Below, piece by piece: positions 1-7,118 of a stretch of DNA of 22,868 bases. A program made the position numbers and the translations under genes. The notes below the pieces were generated by a model, which did not search any database, was not told the DNA's origin, and saw nothing but the letters and a program-made list of their open reading frames with translations. How positions within the stretch are numbered: position 1 is the stretch's first letter; each line of letters starts with the position of its first letter. This DNA is from a virus: positions 1-22,868 of the IMG/VR virus record IMGVR_UViG_3300031707_001164. One strand, written 5' to 3'.

Positions 1-105
1 TTCGAGTTTGATACCACGACTCGGGCGGGACCGGCAATTTCTCCGATGCCTCGTGGTGAAACGCAGATGATTGAACTGGAATTTGAGGGAGTTGAAAATG
101 CGTAG
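1..105 (+). CDS. C-terminal end of an unknown, probably structural, protein
   Basis: Frame 1 is open from the window edge to a TAG stop at 103-105 and encodes the last 34 residues, ending in ETQMIELEFEGVENA. The stop overlaps the start of the next gene: the ATG at 98-100 lies inside its last codons, giving an 8-nt overlap that suggests co-translation. I do not recognise the family from this fragment. Its place directly upstream of the tail-hub-like gene makes a tail component likely, but that is inference from position only. Confidence 0.6.
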   Translation, partial: FEFDTTTRAGPAISPMPRGETQMIELEFEGVENA

Positions 106-3004
106 CATATCAGTAGCCGGGCTGGCAAAATTGGCGACTCGGTACGGCAATGAACCCATTACCATCATCGAAGTCGATTGGGTGACGGGGCGTGCGCGTT
201 CGTATGCTGACCGCGATGTGAGCGGAATCCCTGGGAGGATCGTTGATCTTGGCGACCTTGACAATGTTGTTGGAGTGTCCAACAACAATTCTTCCCAGTC
301 CCTTGACGTAACCCTAGACGATACGGATGGCACCATTAAAACCATCTTTGATGGACACGACGTACATAAGCGCGATGTTCGTGTTTACCAATGGTTCGAG
401 GGTCTTGCCCTCACGGATAAGTTTCTGCTTTTCTCGGGTAAGGTTAGTTCTCCAATTACTTGGAATGAACGCGACCGTACAGTGAAGTTCACGATCATCT
501 CGCAACTTGAGGATAAGGAGATTGGTTTCTCGGCTGAGGAAGGTCAGTTTCCGTATTTGCCTGCTGAGATGGTTGGCAAGGCGTGGCCGATGATCTTTGG
601 GACCGTGCAAGATAGTCCAGCTTTGCAAGTGAACCACGCGGTAACAGGAACTACTTTGACGCCCGTAGGGATCGTTGCAGGACAGTCTCACTACAATTCA
701 CAACCGTTATTGGGGAACGGTGGCAATTCCGATTCGGGTGCCTATAAGCAATTGGCGCAGATTGCGGCCCAGTCTAACGTTCTTTGGTGTGCTAAGGCTT
801 GCTGGGATGCAGCGGGAGATGGTGTTAAGGCTGCGGACTATCTTGACCAGATCAATAAGTTGGAAGAACAACGTTTCAAGACAAGCGAGCAAATGGCAAG
901 ACAAGCTGCTTGTGCGCAGTGGAGTCGTGGTCAACAACTGGCAACTGCGAGTGCGCATGGTCTCGGTACAAATCCAATTAACATCTTAGGGGGTGAAGAC
1001 TTCCCTCAGAATCAAACTGTTGTTCTTGACATCAATGGTGGTTTGTTTACTGGACATTTTATGGGGGCGTATTTCTACATTGAATCCCGCACCAATCCTG
1101 ATCTTGAACAGACGGCTGCGAATGAGGCAGCCGACCGGAATGATGCGTGTCCGTATGAGGAACCGTCGTCTGCGGAAGCAACAGAATACGACTATCGAGT
1201 TGAAGTTCCGTGCAGTTGTATATGGGCCAATTTTGGAACGTGTGAGTGTCGTCGGTATGGATTCATCATAACAACGGCCAGCAATAAGCATAATCAACAA
1301 ACAACCGACCCTATCCTACAGCAGTTTTGGGCCGAAGCTGGGGCGACTGTCAAATTGAATAGTGCCGAACCTGTGACATACATTGTGTCGATTATTCCTG
1401 GCACGGTCTTGGCTGTGAAGGCGTACAAGCAGTTTACGGGCGAGCGGCGTCTGGTTGATGTGCCAACGAGTCTTTACACGGTGAGATCAGTGGTGTATGG
1501 TACAGTGACGGCAGTGCAAATTGTATTCAATAAACCATTGAGTACAATCGCTGACCAAGGATGGAGTGATGACATCTATGTCACATTTCATTCTACGATT
1601 GGTCCAAACATTGTGGACATCCTCAAGCATTTGGTTGACACGTACACGGATTTGGATTGGGATGCAACAACGTTTAATGCTACACGGACGAAGTTGGTTA
1701 AGTTCCCGGCTAACTTTCCGATTTTGGATCGCAAGAATACACTCACTGTGTTACAAGAGATCGCCTTCCAAGCGCGGTGCGCCTTGTGGATCAGCAACGG
1801 TAAGTTTTACATCAAGTATCTGCCGGAAGTTCCAACGATCAATGATACCGTCAGTGTGAGTGACGTGGACGCAGAGAAAGGTGTCGAAGTAGACTTAACG
1901 CCGACCGAAGACCTTGTGACGAAAATGATTGTCAAGTGGCGGGTAAGTTGGGCACCTGGGCAGACTGACCGTGAGAAGGACAAGTCTGAGAAGACCATTA
2001 TCCTTCGGCACAATATCAAACGGTACGGGACACAGGAAGAAGAGTATGACTTCTACATCTACAATCAACCTGACATCGTGCTCAAGTGTGCGACGTTTTG
2101 GTTGATTCGTAAGTCACACACTTGGAAGCGACTCAAGTTCAAGACGTTCTTGAACAAATTGAACTTGGAGACATTTGATTGTGTGAACCTTGATTTTGCC
2201 GGTGGTTATGTGGCAACTGGGGCGGTTAAGGCGGTTGTAAATAAGGCATCATACAATTCAACTGACAACACAGTAGACTTTGAGTGTACAGTGCCAGTGC
2301 GAGCGGGGACCATGACAACGTTTGACTTTTACTGGCCTGCTGCCCTGCCTGTATCGCGGACATGGCCGCCTTCCGAGGATATTGTCAGTGGTGATGCCGG
2401 AGGCGGTGGACTTGGCGCGGGTGCGACTGGAAATTTGCCAATTGGGGACACGACCGGCATTGAAACTGGGGATACTGTATTTGTGGGTGGGCCAAATGTG
2501 GTCTTCCGGGGACAAAGTGACCGAGGAGACCGGCATCCAACGGATGTTGGTTTTACAGCCCAGACTATTATCAATTTGAGCGTCTATGGTGAGTTGGACA
2601 CGACACCCCGACCACACTTGAATCTACGGATGTACGTGGGACGCTTATTGCAACTTGATCCACTTAAACAACTCAAAGGTGCGATCAGCATTGACATTAG
2701 TGAGACGAAGGTATTTGATTCCAAGGGGGATGATCCATCGAAACACTCACATCTATCGACACTGCTTCATGGCATCAGTGAAGACGGTGATCTTGTCGTG
2801 AAAGAAGGCATGTTAATTGGCAACGACGATAACCCGGATGGCACGCCACTGACGGATGCGTTGAAGATCGGTGAGAGCGGGTATCTTTGTTTAATGGCTG
2901 ACGTGTGGATCACAGAAGGTGACGGGGAGGAAACTAACTTCGACTTCAAGTATGATTCTGACGGCGAAGTTTATGGTGCAGGGACGGCTTTCTTGCAAGA
3001 CTAA
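98..3004 (+). CDS. tail tip / baseplate hub-like structural protein
   Basis: This 968-aa protein is probably a phage tail tip or hub protein. The frame is open from a TTG at 71, but the ATG at 98 has a good ribosome binding site (GAGGGAG at 85-91) and is preferred. The N-terminal part (about 20-200) is beta-rich and includes a MIFGTVQDSPALQ stretch. The middle (about 530-770) has strings such as VLQEIAFQARCALWISNG followed by a long beta-rich segment, an organisation I associate with tail hub/tip attachment proteins. A cysteine cluster (CSC...CEC, about residues 370-385) interrupts the fold. A glycine-rich linker near residue 767 leads to a C-terminal domain of about 190 residues, perhaps an exposed receptor-facing domain. 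The family call rests on overall look and size, with no catalytic motif. It is followed by a small gene and a hairpin, so it ends a rightward transcription unit. Confidence 0.6.
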   Translation: MRSISVAGLAKLATRYGNEPITIIEVDWVTGRARSYADRDVSGIPGRIVDLGDLDNVVGVSNNNSSQSLDVTLDDTDGTIKTIFDGHDVHKRDVRVYQWFEGLALTDKFLLFSGKVSSPITWNERDRTVKFTIISQLEDKEIGFSAEEGQFPYLPAEMVGKAWPMIFGTVQDSPALQVNHAVTGTTLTPVGIVAGQSHYNSQPLLGNGGNSDSGAYKQLAQIAAQSNVLWCAKACWDAAGDGVKAADYLDQINKLEEQRFKTSEQMARQAACAQWSRGQQLATASAHGLGTNPINILGGEDFPQNQTVVLDINGGLFTGHFMGAYFYIESRTNPDLEQTAANEAADRNDACPYEEPSSAEATEYDYRVEVPCSCIWANFGTCECRRYGFIITTASNKHNQQTTDPILQQFWAEAGATVKLNSAEPVTYIVSIIPGTVLAVKAYKQFTGERRLVDVPTSLYTVRSVVYGTVTAVQIVFNKPLSTIADQGWSDDIYVTFHSTIGPNIVDILKHLVDTYTDLDWDATTFNATRTKLVKFPANFPILDRKNTLTVLQEIAFQARCALWISNGKFYIKYLPEVPTINDTVSVSDVDAEKGVEVDLTPTEDLVTKMIVKWRVSWAPGQTDREKDKSEKTIILRHNIKRYGTQEEEYDFYIYNQPDIVLKCATFWLIRKSHTWKRLKFKTFLNKLNLETFDCVNLDFAGGYVATGAVKAVVNKASYNSTDNTVDFECTVPVRAGTMTTFDFYWPAALPVSRTWPPSEDIVSGDAGGGGLGAGATGNLPIGDTTGIETGDTVFVGGPNVVFRGQSDRGDRHPTDVGFTAQTIINLSVYGELDTTPRPHLNLRMYVGRLLQLDPLKQLKGAISIDISETKVFDSKGDDPSKHSHLSTLLHGISEDGDLVVKEGMLIGNDDNPDGTPLTDALKIGESGYLCLMADVWITEGDGEETNFDFKYDSDGEVYGAGTAFLQD

Positions 3005-3024
3005 CTTTTGAGAGGAGTGTTCCA

Positions 3025-3210
3025 ATGGCAAAGAAGTGGATTGCCGGGGCGATTAAACACCCCGGCGCGTTGACGCGAAAAGCAAAGGCAGCGGGCATGT
3101 CGGTGAGTTCCTTCATGGCCCATCCGCCAAAGAACGTTACAACGCAGACGACACGCCAGATCAATCTGGCAAAGACACTTGCTTCCTTCCACAAGGGACG
3201 TAGCAAGTAG
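3025..3210 (+). CDS. small basic phage protein
   Basis: The product is 61 aa, lysine/arginine-rich, starting MAKKWIAGAIKHPGALTRKA. Short basic proteins beginning with a W-I-x-x-A-I-x-x-P-G-A-L-x-x-K-A pattern are common in tailed phage genomes, usually of unknown function. The ribosome binding site GAGAGGAG lies about 8 nt before the ATG. It sits 20 nt after the tail-hub gene and just before a hairpin terminator, so it is the last gene of the rightward tail transcript. No membrane segment or signal peptide is visible. A nucleic-acid or structural accessory role is possible from charge alone, but nothing shows it. Confidence 0.75.
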   Translation: MAKKWIAGAIKHPGALTRKAKAAGMSVSSFMAHPPKNVTTQTTRQINLAKTLASFHKGRSK

Positions 3211-3233
3211 AAATTGGCGGCGGCGATGCTGCG

Positions 3234-3258
3234 GCGGGCACCCGATCTGGGTGCCCGC
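3234..3258 (+). terminator. hairpin terminator between convergent operons
   Basis: A perfect 10-bp stem (gcgggcaccc / gggtgcccgc) with a 5-nt loop is followed by a short run TTTC at 3259-3262. It lies 24 nt after the stop of the small basic gene and 17 nt before the end of the leftward operon. It probably ends the rightward tail transcript. The T-run is short, so strength is uncertain, and no T-run flanks it on the other strand. Confidence 0.65.
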
Positions 3259-3274
3259 TTTCATGCGCAGTGTG

Positions 3275-3673
3275 CTAATCAGTGCGTTTGGAGCAGGTTT
3301 GGCAGAAAGTGTTAGTCACACATATATCGCTACGCACGCCCGAGGCGGAATTGGCACACTTACCCGTGATTTCGAGGTAGCCTTCCTCATGGAGTCGAAC
3401 ACAGTAGAGGCGGAAGGAACAAAAGACCCAAGTAGGTTTTAAGACCCATTGAGTCAAGGCTTGGTAGCCTTCGGGAACTGGGGGAACTGGCCCCTCGGGG
3501 TATTCAATGCGACCATCTGCATGAATCGTCGGGTAGGTAAAGCGGCGGATGACATCTTTGTCTGGCTTCGGAAGTGCTCGCATTGCGGCAAAGGGTGCAT
3601 GTGCTGGGCCGCCAGTATAGACGATGTAATGTATACCGTCACTGTGTAATTCAGGGCAACCTTCGCAACTCAT
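3275..3673 (-). CDS. cysteine-rich protein with one copy of a repeated Cys domain
   Basis: The 132-aa product starts MSCEGCPELHSDG. The frame is open further upstream to 3700, but the ATG at 3673 has GGAG 6 nt before it and overlaps the preceding stop as ATGA, so it is the likely start. It has a CxxC near the N-terminus (C3, C6) and a C-terminal block (about 46-130) with a DGxI motif, a PTWVFCSFR motif, a distal C106 and a terminal CQTC. This block matches the repeat found twice in the next gene upstream. No signal peptide or membrane segment is seen. The paired CxxC motifs suggest metal binding or disulfides. I do not recognise a named family. Confidence 0.7.
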   Translation of the reverse strand: MSCEGCPELHSDGIHYIVYTGGPAHAPFAAMRALPKPDKDVIRRFTYPTIHADGRIEYPEGPVPPVPEGYQALTQWVLKPTWVFCSFRLYCVRLHEEGYLEITGKCANSASGVRSDICVTNTFCQTCSKRTD

Positions 3674-4377
3674 ATTTTTCTCCGTTGACAAGCACGACAT
3701 TGCTCGTGGCCGATGCGGTCTCCGAATTGGATGGCATCAGGGTTGTTGCAACGCATGATGATGCCGATGCACCCACAGTTTGCATACCGCACGCCAACAC
3801 CATGCCGTAAACTGCACTCAGGCCACAGTGGAATAAAGTGCCACGGATTGTTGGGGTCGCGTTCATAACCGTTGATGTCGCGCGGTGATTCCCAACCTTC
3901 TTCTTGTTCATAGGTGATACTACCGTCTGTCTCGAAGCGAACTTTTCGGTCACGTTTTTCAACGTAAACTGGCAACGTGTGTTCGATGTCGGCTAACGGC
4001 GACCGTTTAATTGATTCCGGTTGCCATACTCCATGTCTTGCAACTTGTGTGTCGCTAACTGGATATACAGTGACAGTTTGAGTCCCCTGTGAATTACCGT
4101 GTTCATCTTCGAGGGGTAGAGTTTGTGTTGTTCCACTACTCTGTGCGTGCGGGCAAGATGTGCAACAATCAGCGGTTGTATTCTGGCGTGTGCGGTCACA
4201 ATGGGGTGTGATTATGATTTCGACGTGGTTTGTGTGTTTGGACACCATCCGAAAACGACAAGGTTTCCAAGGCGGCACGTACCGTCCTGGTGTGTTAGGG
4301 TCGGGTATCCAACCCACGGGAATCGTGGGTGATCCTCGTGTGATTGTAAAGGCTCCATCTGGTTCAAATTTGACCGA
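3284..4377 (-). repeat. three diverged copies of a Cys-rich protein domain across two genes
   Basis: Copies are encoded at about 4150-4377, 3682-3945 and 3284-3538. Shared landmarks in order are a hydrophobic residue plus x-x-DGx[I/F], a G-Y/W segment, PxWxxCxxR (PPWKPCRFR, PLWPECSLR, KPTWVFCSFR), a downstream lone Cys after an Ile-rich strand, and a final CxxC (CTSC, CRAC, CQTC). The DPNxP motif is present in the first two copies only. The boundaries are approximate and come from reading the translations side by side. Confidence 0.6.
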
Positions 4378-4380
4378 CAT
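3670..4380 (-). CDS. cysteine-rich protein with two tandem-type Cys domains
   Basis: The 236-aa product starts at ATG 4380, with AGGAG 5 nt upstream; the longer frame to 4419 lacks such a site and would overlap the preceding gene. Two copies of one unit are visible at residues about 2-77 and 146-233. Each has a [K/R]FExDG motif, then DPNxP, a PxWxxCxxR or similar motif, I-I-rich strand, a single Cys and a closing CxxC. A linker rich in Thr and Ser joins them. It starts 8 nt after the stop of the upstream cysteine-rich gene and overlaps the following one by 4 nt, so all three are likely co-translated. Function unknown. A structural or metal-binding role is inferred from the Cys pattern only. 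Confidence 0.7.
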   Translation of the reverse strand: MSVKFEPDGAFTITRGSPTIPVGWIPDPNTPGRYVPPWKPCRFRMVSKHTNHVEIIITPHCDRTRQNTTADCCTSCPHAQSSGTTQTLPLEDEHGNSQGTQTVTVYPVSDTQVARHGVWQPESIKRSPLADIEHTLPVYVEKRDRKVRFETDGSITYEQEEGWESPRDINGYERDPNNPWHFIPLWPECSLRHGVGVRYANCGCIGIIMRCNNPDAIQFGDRIGHEQCRACQRRKI

Positions 4381-4388
4381 GACATCTC

Positions 4389-5552
4389 CTATGGCGGACA
4401 CGGTACGGCATCTTTGCACTCTCGGTCACAGGCAGGTTTGGTGAGATAGGTTCGCATGTAGTAGGTTGTATCACAGCAATAGGGATGATCTGTGTCACAT
4501 CTGTCGGCCCATTCGCAACCGCCAAAGCAAGAATACGGACTGCGACTTAAACATTCGTATCCATGATAAAGGCGCGTGCGTGTATACGGTGTTCCATCAG
4601 GACTATATGCACCGCCGCCAACTGTGGTGTAGTTTAATACTTGTACGTCACCCCAGGGATAGTGGGTGACTTGGCGTATTTGTGCCACGAGCCACCCGTC
4701 ACGACATTCACGCGGATCGGCAATAGCCCATGAAGGGAAATGTTCACACTCAAAATCAACCCAAGGGTGGGCACCGATGTTATTTACCAGAGAGATGCCC
4801 GGCAGATTGTGAATGATCGCCCAACAAGCTGCGGCCTTTGCGTTACAGATGTCTCGTTGTTCCGTAGCTTCTTCTTCGTGTTGGTCACGGTCTTCTTCTG
4901 CTTGATCTAGTGCTTCATTGGCGGCATCAAGTTCACTCTGTTTCGCATCTACAGCATCTTGCGCTGCCTCACAAGCACTCGGAGGACCGTCAGCACACGC
5001 CTGGTCTCGATGGGTTTCCAACACAGTTAATTGTTGCGTCAGGTGCTCAATTTTTTTATTGAGACAGTCAATATGCCACAGATCAGTACAGTAGAGTTCC
5101 CACTTCACACTATACGTATACGCGGCTGCATCGGCTTGGTCGCCAAGATTAGCAGCATCATTTTGTGCGGTGCAAGGAGTGGCTGCTTCTGTACAACCGT
5201 GTGTAGTAAAATTCCACTCAAGTATATCCATATCGCCACAATTTGAGCACTCTTCCAGACATTCTTCTGTGGGTTCACAGTCACACCAGGCTTGCACTAT
5301 TGCGGCATTGATTTCATCAATGATGGATTGTTTCCATAGGTCTGGGATGTTGTCGAAGGTAATGCCGTCGCAAGTTTGTTGGAGGGCGTCTTGGATTGAT
5401 TGCACGTCACTCTTGGTCCAGATGTGGTCTGGATCAACTTCGTCGATTGAATCAATAGGATTGCAGTCAGTATCCTCGGGAGGATTCTGTAATACATCGT
5501 TCACGTCTCCAATGAGACTATTCCAATCTGTGCGTTTGTAGACATCACCCAT
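4389..5552 (-). CDS. large cysteine-rich protein with central coiled coil
   Basis: The 387-aa product has about 26 cysteines, mostly outside the central region. The N-terminal part (1-90) contains an acidic stretch and a WKQSIIDEINAA helix. A Cys cluster CDCEPTEECLEECSNC lies at about 90-105. Residues about 163-240 are a charged, heptad-like helix rich in Gln, Glu, Asp and Ala, predicted as a coiled coil. The C-terminal 55 residues are again Cys-dense (YCC, CDREC, PCPP end). No signal peptide is visible. The start lies 2 nt after the stop of the DnaQ-like exonuclease gene and has only a weak ribosome binding site, so translation is probably coupled. A disulfide- or metal-stabilised structural fibre is one possibility. 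I do not recognise a family. Confidence 0.7.
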   Translation of the reverse strand: MGDVYKRTDWNSLIGDVNDVLQNPPEDTDCNPIDSIDEVDPDHIWTKSDVQSIQDALQQTCDGITFDNIPDLWKQSIIDEINAAIVQAWCDCEPTEECLEECSNCGDMDILEWNFTTHGCTEAATPCTAQNDAANLGDQADAAAYTYSVKWELYCTDLWHIDCLNKKIEHLTQQLTVLETHRDQACADGPPSACEAAQDAVDAKQSELDAANEALDQAEEDRDQHEEEATEQRDICNAKAAACWAIIHNLPGISLVNNIGAHPWVDFECEHFPSWAIADPRECRDGWLVAQIRQVTHYPWGDVQVLNYTTVGGGAYSPDGTPYTRTRLYHGYECLSRSPYSCFGGCEWADRCDTDHPYCCDTTYYMRTYLTKPACDRECKDAVPCPP

Positions 5553-5554
5553 GA

Positions 5555-6172
5555 CTATACCAGATTCAGAGTAAGGAGTGCGCGGTAAACCTCAGCTTCC
5601 GCGATGCAATCTGACAGGGCATCGTGAGGATTCGTGTTGACAATGCCTAGTTTGTTGCAGAGTGCGCCAAGATTCATGTATGCAAAGGGCTTCTTGAGTC
5701 CGCTGAAAACTGCGCGATCATTGAGTGAGACTGCATACAACATGGAGTCGCGGGCGTGCGAATGGAACATTTGATCGACCATTGGAACACCGAGCCACGC
5801 CTTGAGGAATGACGACTCAAAGGCCCAGTTGTGGGCCAAAGGAATCAGACAACGCTTGAAAGGCAATTTTAGGTTCTCAAACCATTCCACGAGCCAGTCG
5901 GCCACCCGATCTTGTTCCGGGGCGTGAAGCATCAGTTCTACCATTGGAATCTTGTGCTTGGCGGTGGCGGCTGGTGTCTCTCGTTCAGGATGAAGCGGCC
6001 GGATGTGGGTATAGAATGGTAACACGCCATCCAGCGGCCGGAGGTTGGAATCCAACGGCAGGACGGCGATTTGCACAATTTCGTGAAATCCTGGTTGTGT
6101 ACCGGTAGTTTCCAGGTCTACGGCAGCCATGAGATTTCCATCCAAGTAGGGTGGTAAGGGAATTGTGGTCAT
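5555..6172 (-). CDS. DnaQ-like 3'-5' exonuclease (DEDDh)
   Basis: This 205-aa protein is a single-domain DnaQ-type exonuclease that would trim or proofread nucleic acid 3' ends. Motif ExoI is AVDLETTG with D19 and E21. ExoII is AHNWAFESSFL, around residues 113-123, where the usual catalytic Asp after Phe is Glu (E119). ExoIII is HDALSD with H183 and D188, placing it in the DEDDh group. The start at 6172 is chosen because ATGA overlaps the stop of the HNH-AP2 gene and GGAG lies 8 nt upstream; an ATG 9 codons earlier lacks this. It sits in the replication operon with the primase-helicase, consistent with a replication or repair role. RNase T-like or oligoribonuclease activity cannot be excluded. 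Confidence 0.85.
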   Translation of the reverse strand: MTTIPLPPYLDGNLMAAVDLETTGTQPGFHEIVQIAVLPLDSNLRPLDGVLPFYTHIRPLHPERETPAATAKHKIPMVELMLHAPEQDRVADWLVEWFENLKLPFKRCLIPLAHNWAFESSFLKAWLGVPMVDQMFHSHARDSMLYAVSLNDRAVFSGLKKPFAYMNLGALCNKLGIVNTNPHDALSDCIAEAEVYRALLTLNLV

Positions 6173-6660
6173 TCGGTGGACTCCGGGAAGTTGAGGCAAG
6201 CAAATGCGCCGTAGAGTTTCTTTGCTGCGTCGTCGTAAAGTTGCGCAGCGACTTTTTCATCAATTCGCAAACCAAGATAACGCCTTCTGATAAATACTTG
6301 CCACTTTTCTGTCTTTTGTGACCAACTTACTCCCTTAAAACGACTTGTAGTGTGTTGTCGTTTACGACAATTTTGGAGTTGTTGCGAACGGGTGGCTGAA
6401 CGTAGATTACTTAGTTGATTGTCACAACCATTGTGATTTTGATGGTCAAGTTCCCGCGTGGGTTTACGATTAGCAAGTTTCCATACAAGACTGTGCATGT
6501 AGATAGTGTGTTTCTTGTTTGTTGAATCAACTTCTGTTCGGGATGCGTACCAAATTTGATGTTGTCGTTCAGCGTGCCACGCGCCACGACGCTGCAATGC
6601 TACATAGAATTTATCGTCTACGTAGGCGACCTTGCCTTGAGTCAAGGGGATTTCTTTCAC
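6169..6660 (-). CDS. HNH homing endonuclease with AP2 DNA-binding domain
   Basis: The 163-aa product starts MKEIPLTQGKVAYVDD, a typical opening of phage HNH-AP2 endonucleases. The HNH core is LDHQNHNGCDNQLSNLR at about 71-87. The AP2 domain follows at about 106-158 (SRFKGVSW ... AAQLYDDAAKKLYG ... LNFP). Such proteins cut DNA at specific sites and spread by homing. The start is GTG at 6660, overlapping the previous TGA as GTGA; the stop overlaps the next ATG as ATGA. It therefore sits between two operon genes without breaking translational coupling. Free-standing, not in an intron. Confidence 0.9.
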   Translation of the reverse strand: MKEIPLTQGKVAYVDDKFYVALQRRGAWHAERQHQIWYASRTEVDSTNKKHTIYMHSLVWKLANRKPTRELDHQNHNGCDNQLSNLRSATRSQQLQNCRKRQHTTSRFKGVSWSQKTEKWQVFIRRRYLGLRIDEKVAAQLYDDAAKKLYGAFACLNFPESTE

Positions 6661-7118
6661 TTACGTTCTCGTGTCTTTCGACTCGTGATCGTCTTTGCAC
6701 GCCGAAGGCGGCGCGCCTCTTTCTTCATGGCTGCAAGGGCGGCTTCGCCCTCGGCGGTCAGCTTGATTGGATTGCGGGGCAGATCATTCAATCCTGTTGG
6801 CAACAAACCGTTTGCGATGCGTTCCTGGGTGTCCAGGAGGCAAAGGAAGTTCCAAGCGGCCATTGCCAGGTGCGGTTCATCTCGGTCGCCACGCAGATGT
6901 TTCATGGCGTGGCGTAGGCCGCTATCCATGAAACGGCTGAGGGGGATGCCCTTTTCCCAATTACGCGCCGCATACTTGATGGCTCCCGCCTCGAAGATTT
7001 TGGCGACTTCGATTAGGGCCGAAACCGGCAACAGGTCCATACGTCCTTTGCCTTCTTGCCCATCGCGGACTGCACCTGTCTTGAAGTTGGTTCGCTTCCC
7101 GGAATCTTTGATCTTCAT
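6657..7118 (-). CDS. DUF5664-type dATP/dGTP diphosphohydrolase-like protein
   Basis: The 153-aa product carries a series characteristic of the phage family annotated as dATP/dGTP diphosphohydrolase N-terminal domain (DUF5664): GKGRMDLLP near residue 25, FEAGAIKYAARNWEKGIPLSR at 42-62, DSGLRHAMKHLRG at 65-77 and DEPHLAMAAWN at 80-90. Members are thought to hydrolyse purine dNTPs and so shape nucleotide pools; in phages with 2-aminoadenine DNA a related activity supplies substrate, but no PurZ is seen here. The frame extends upstream to 7310, but ATG at 7118 overlaps the primase stop (ATGA) and starts where the homology begins. The C-terminus (about 125-153) is a basic, probably helical tail. 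Confidence 0.8.
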   Translation of the reverse strand: MKIKDSGKRTNFKTGAVRDGQEGKGRMDLLPVSALIEVAKIFEAGAIKYAARNWEKGIPLSRFMDSGLRHAMKHLRGDRDEPHLAMAAWNFLCLLDTQERIANGLLPTGLNDLPRNPIKLTAEGEAALAAMKKEARRLRRAKTITSRKTRERK

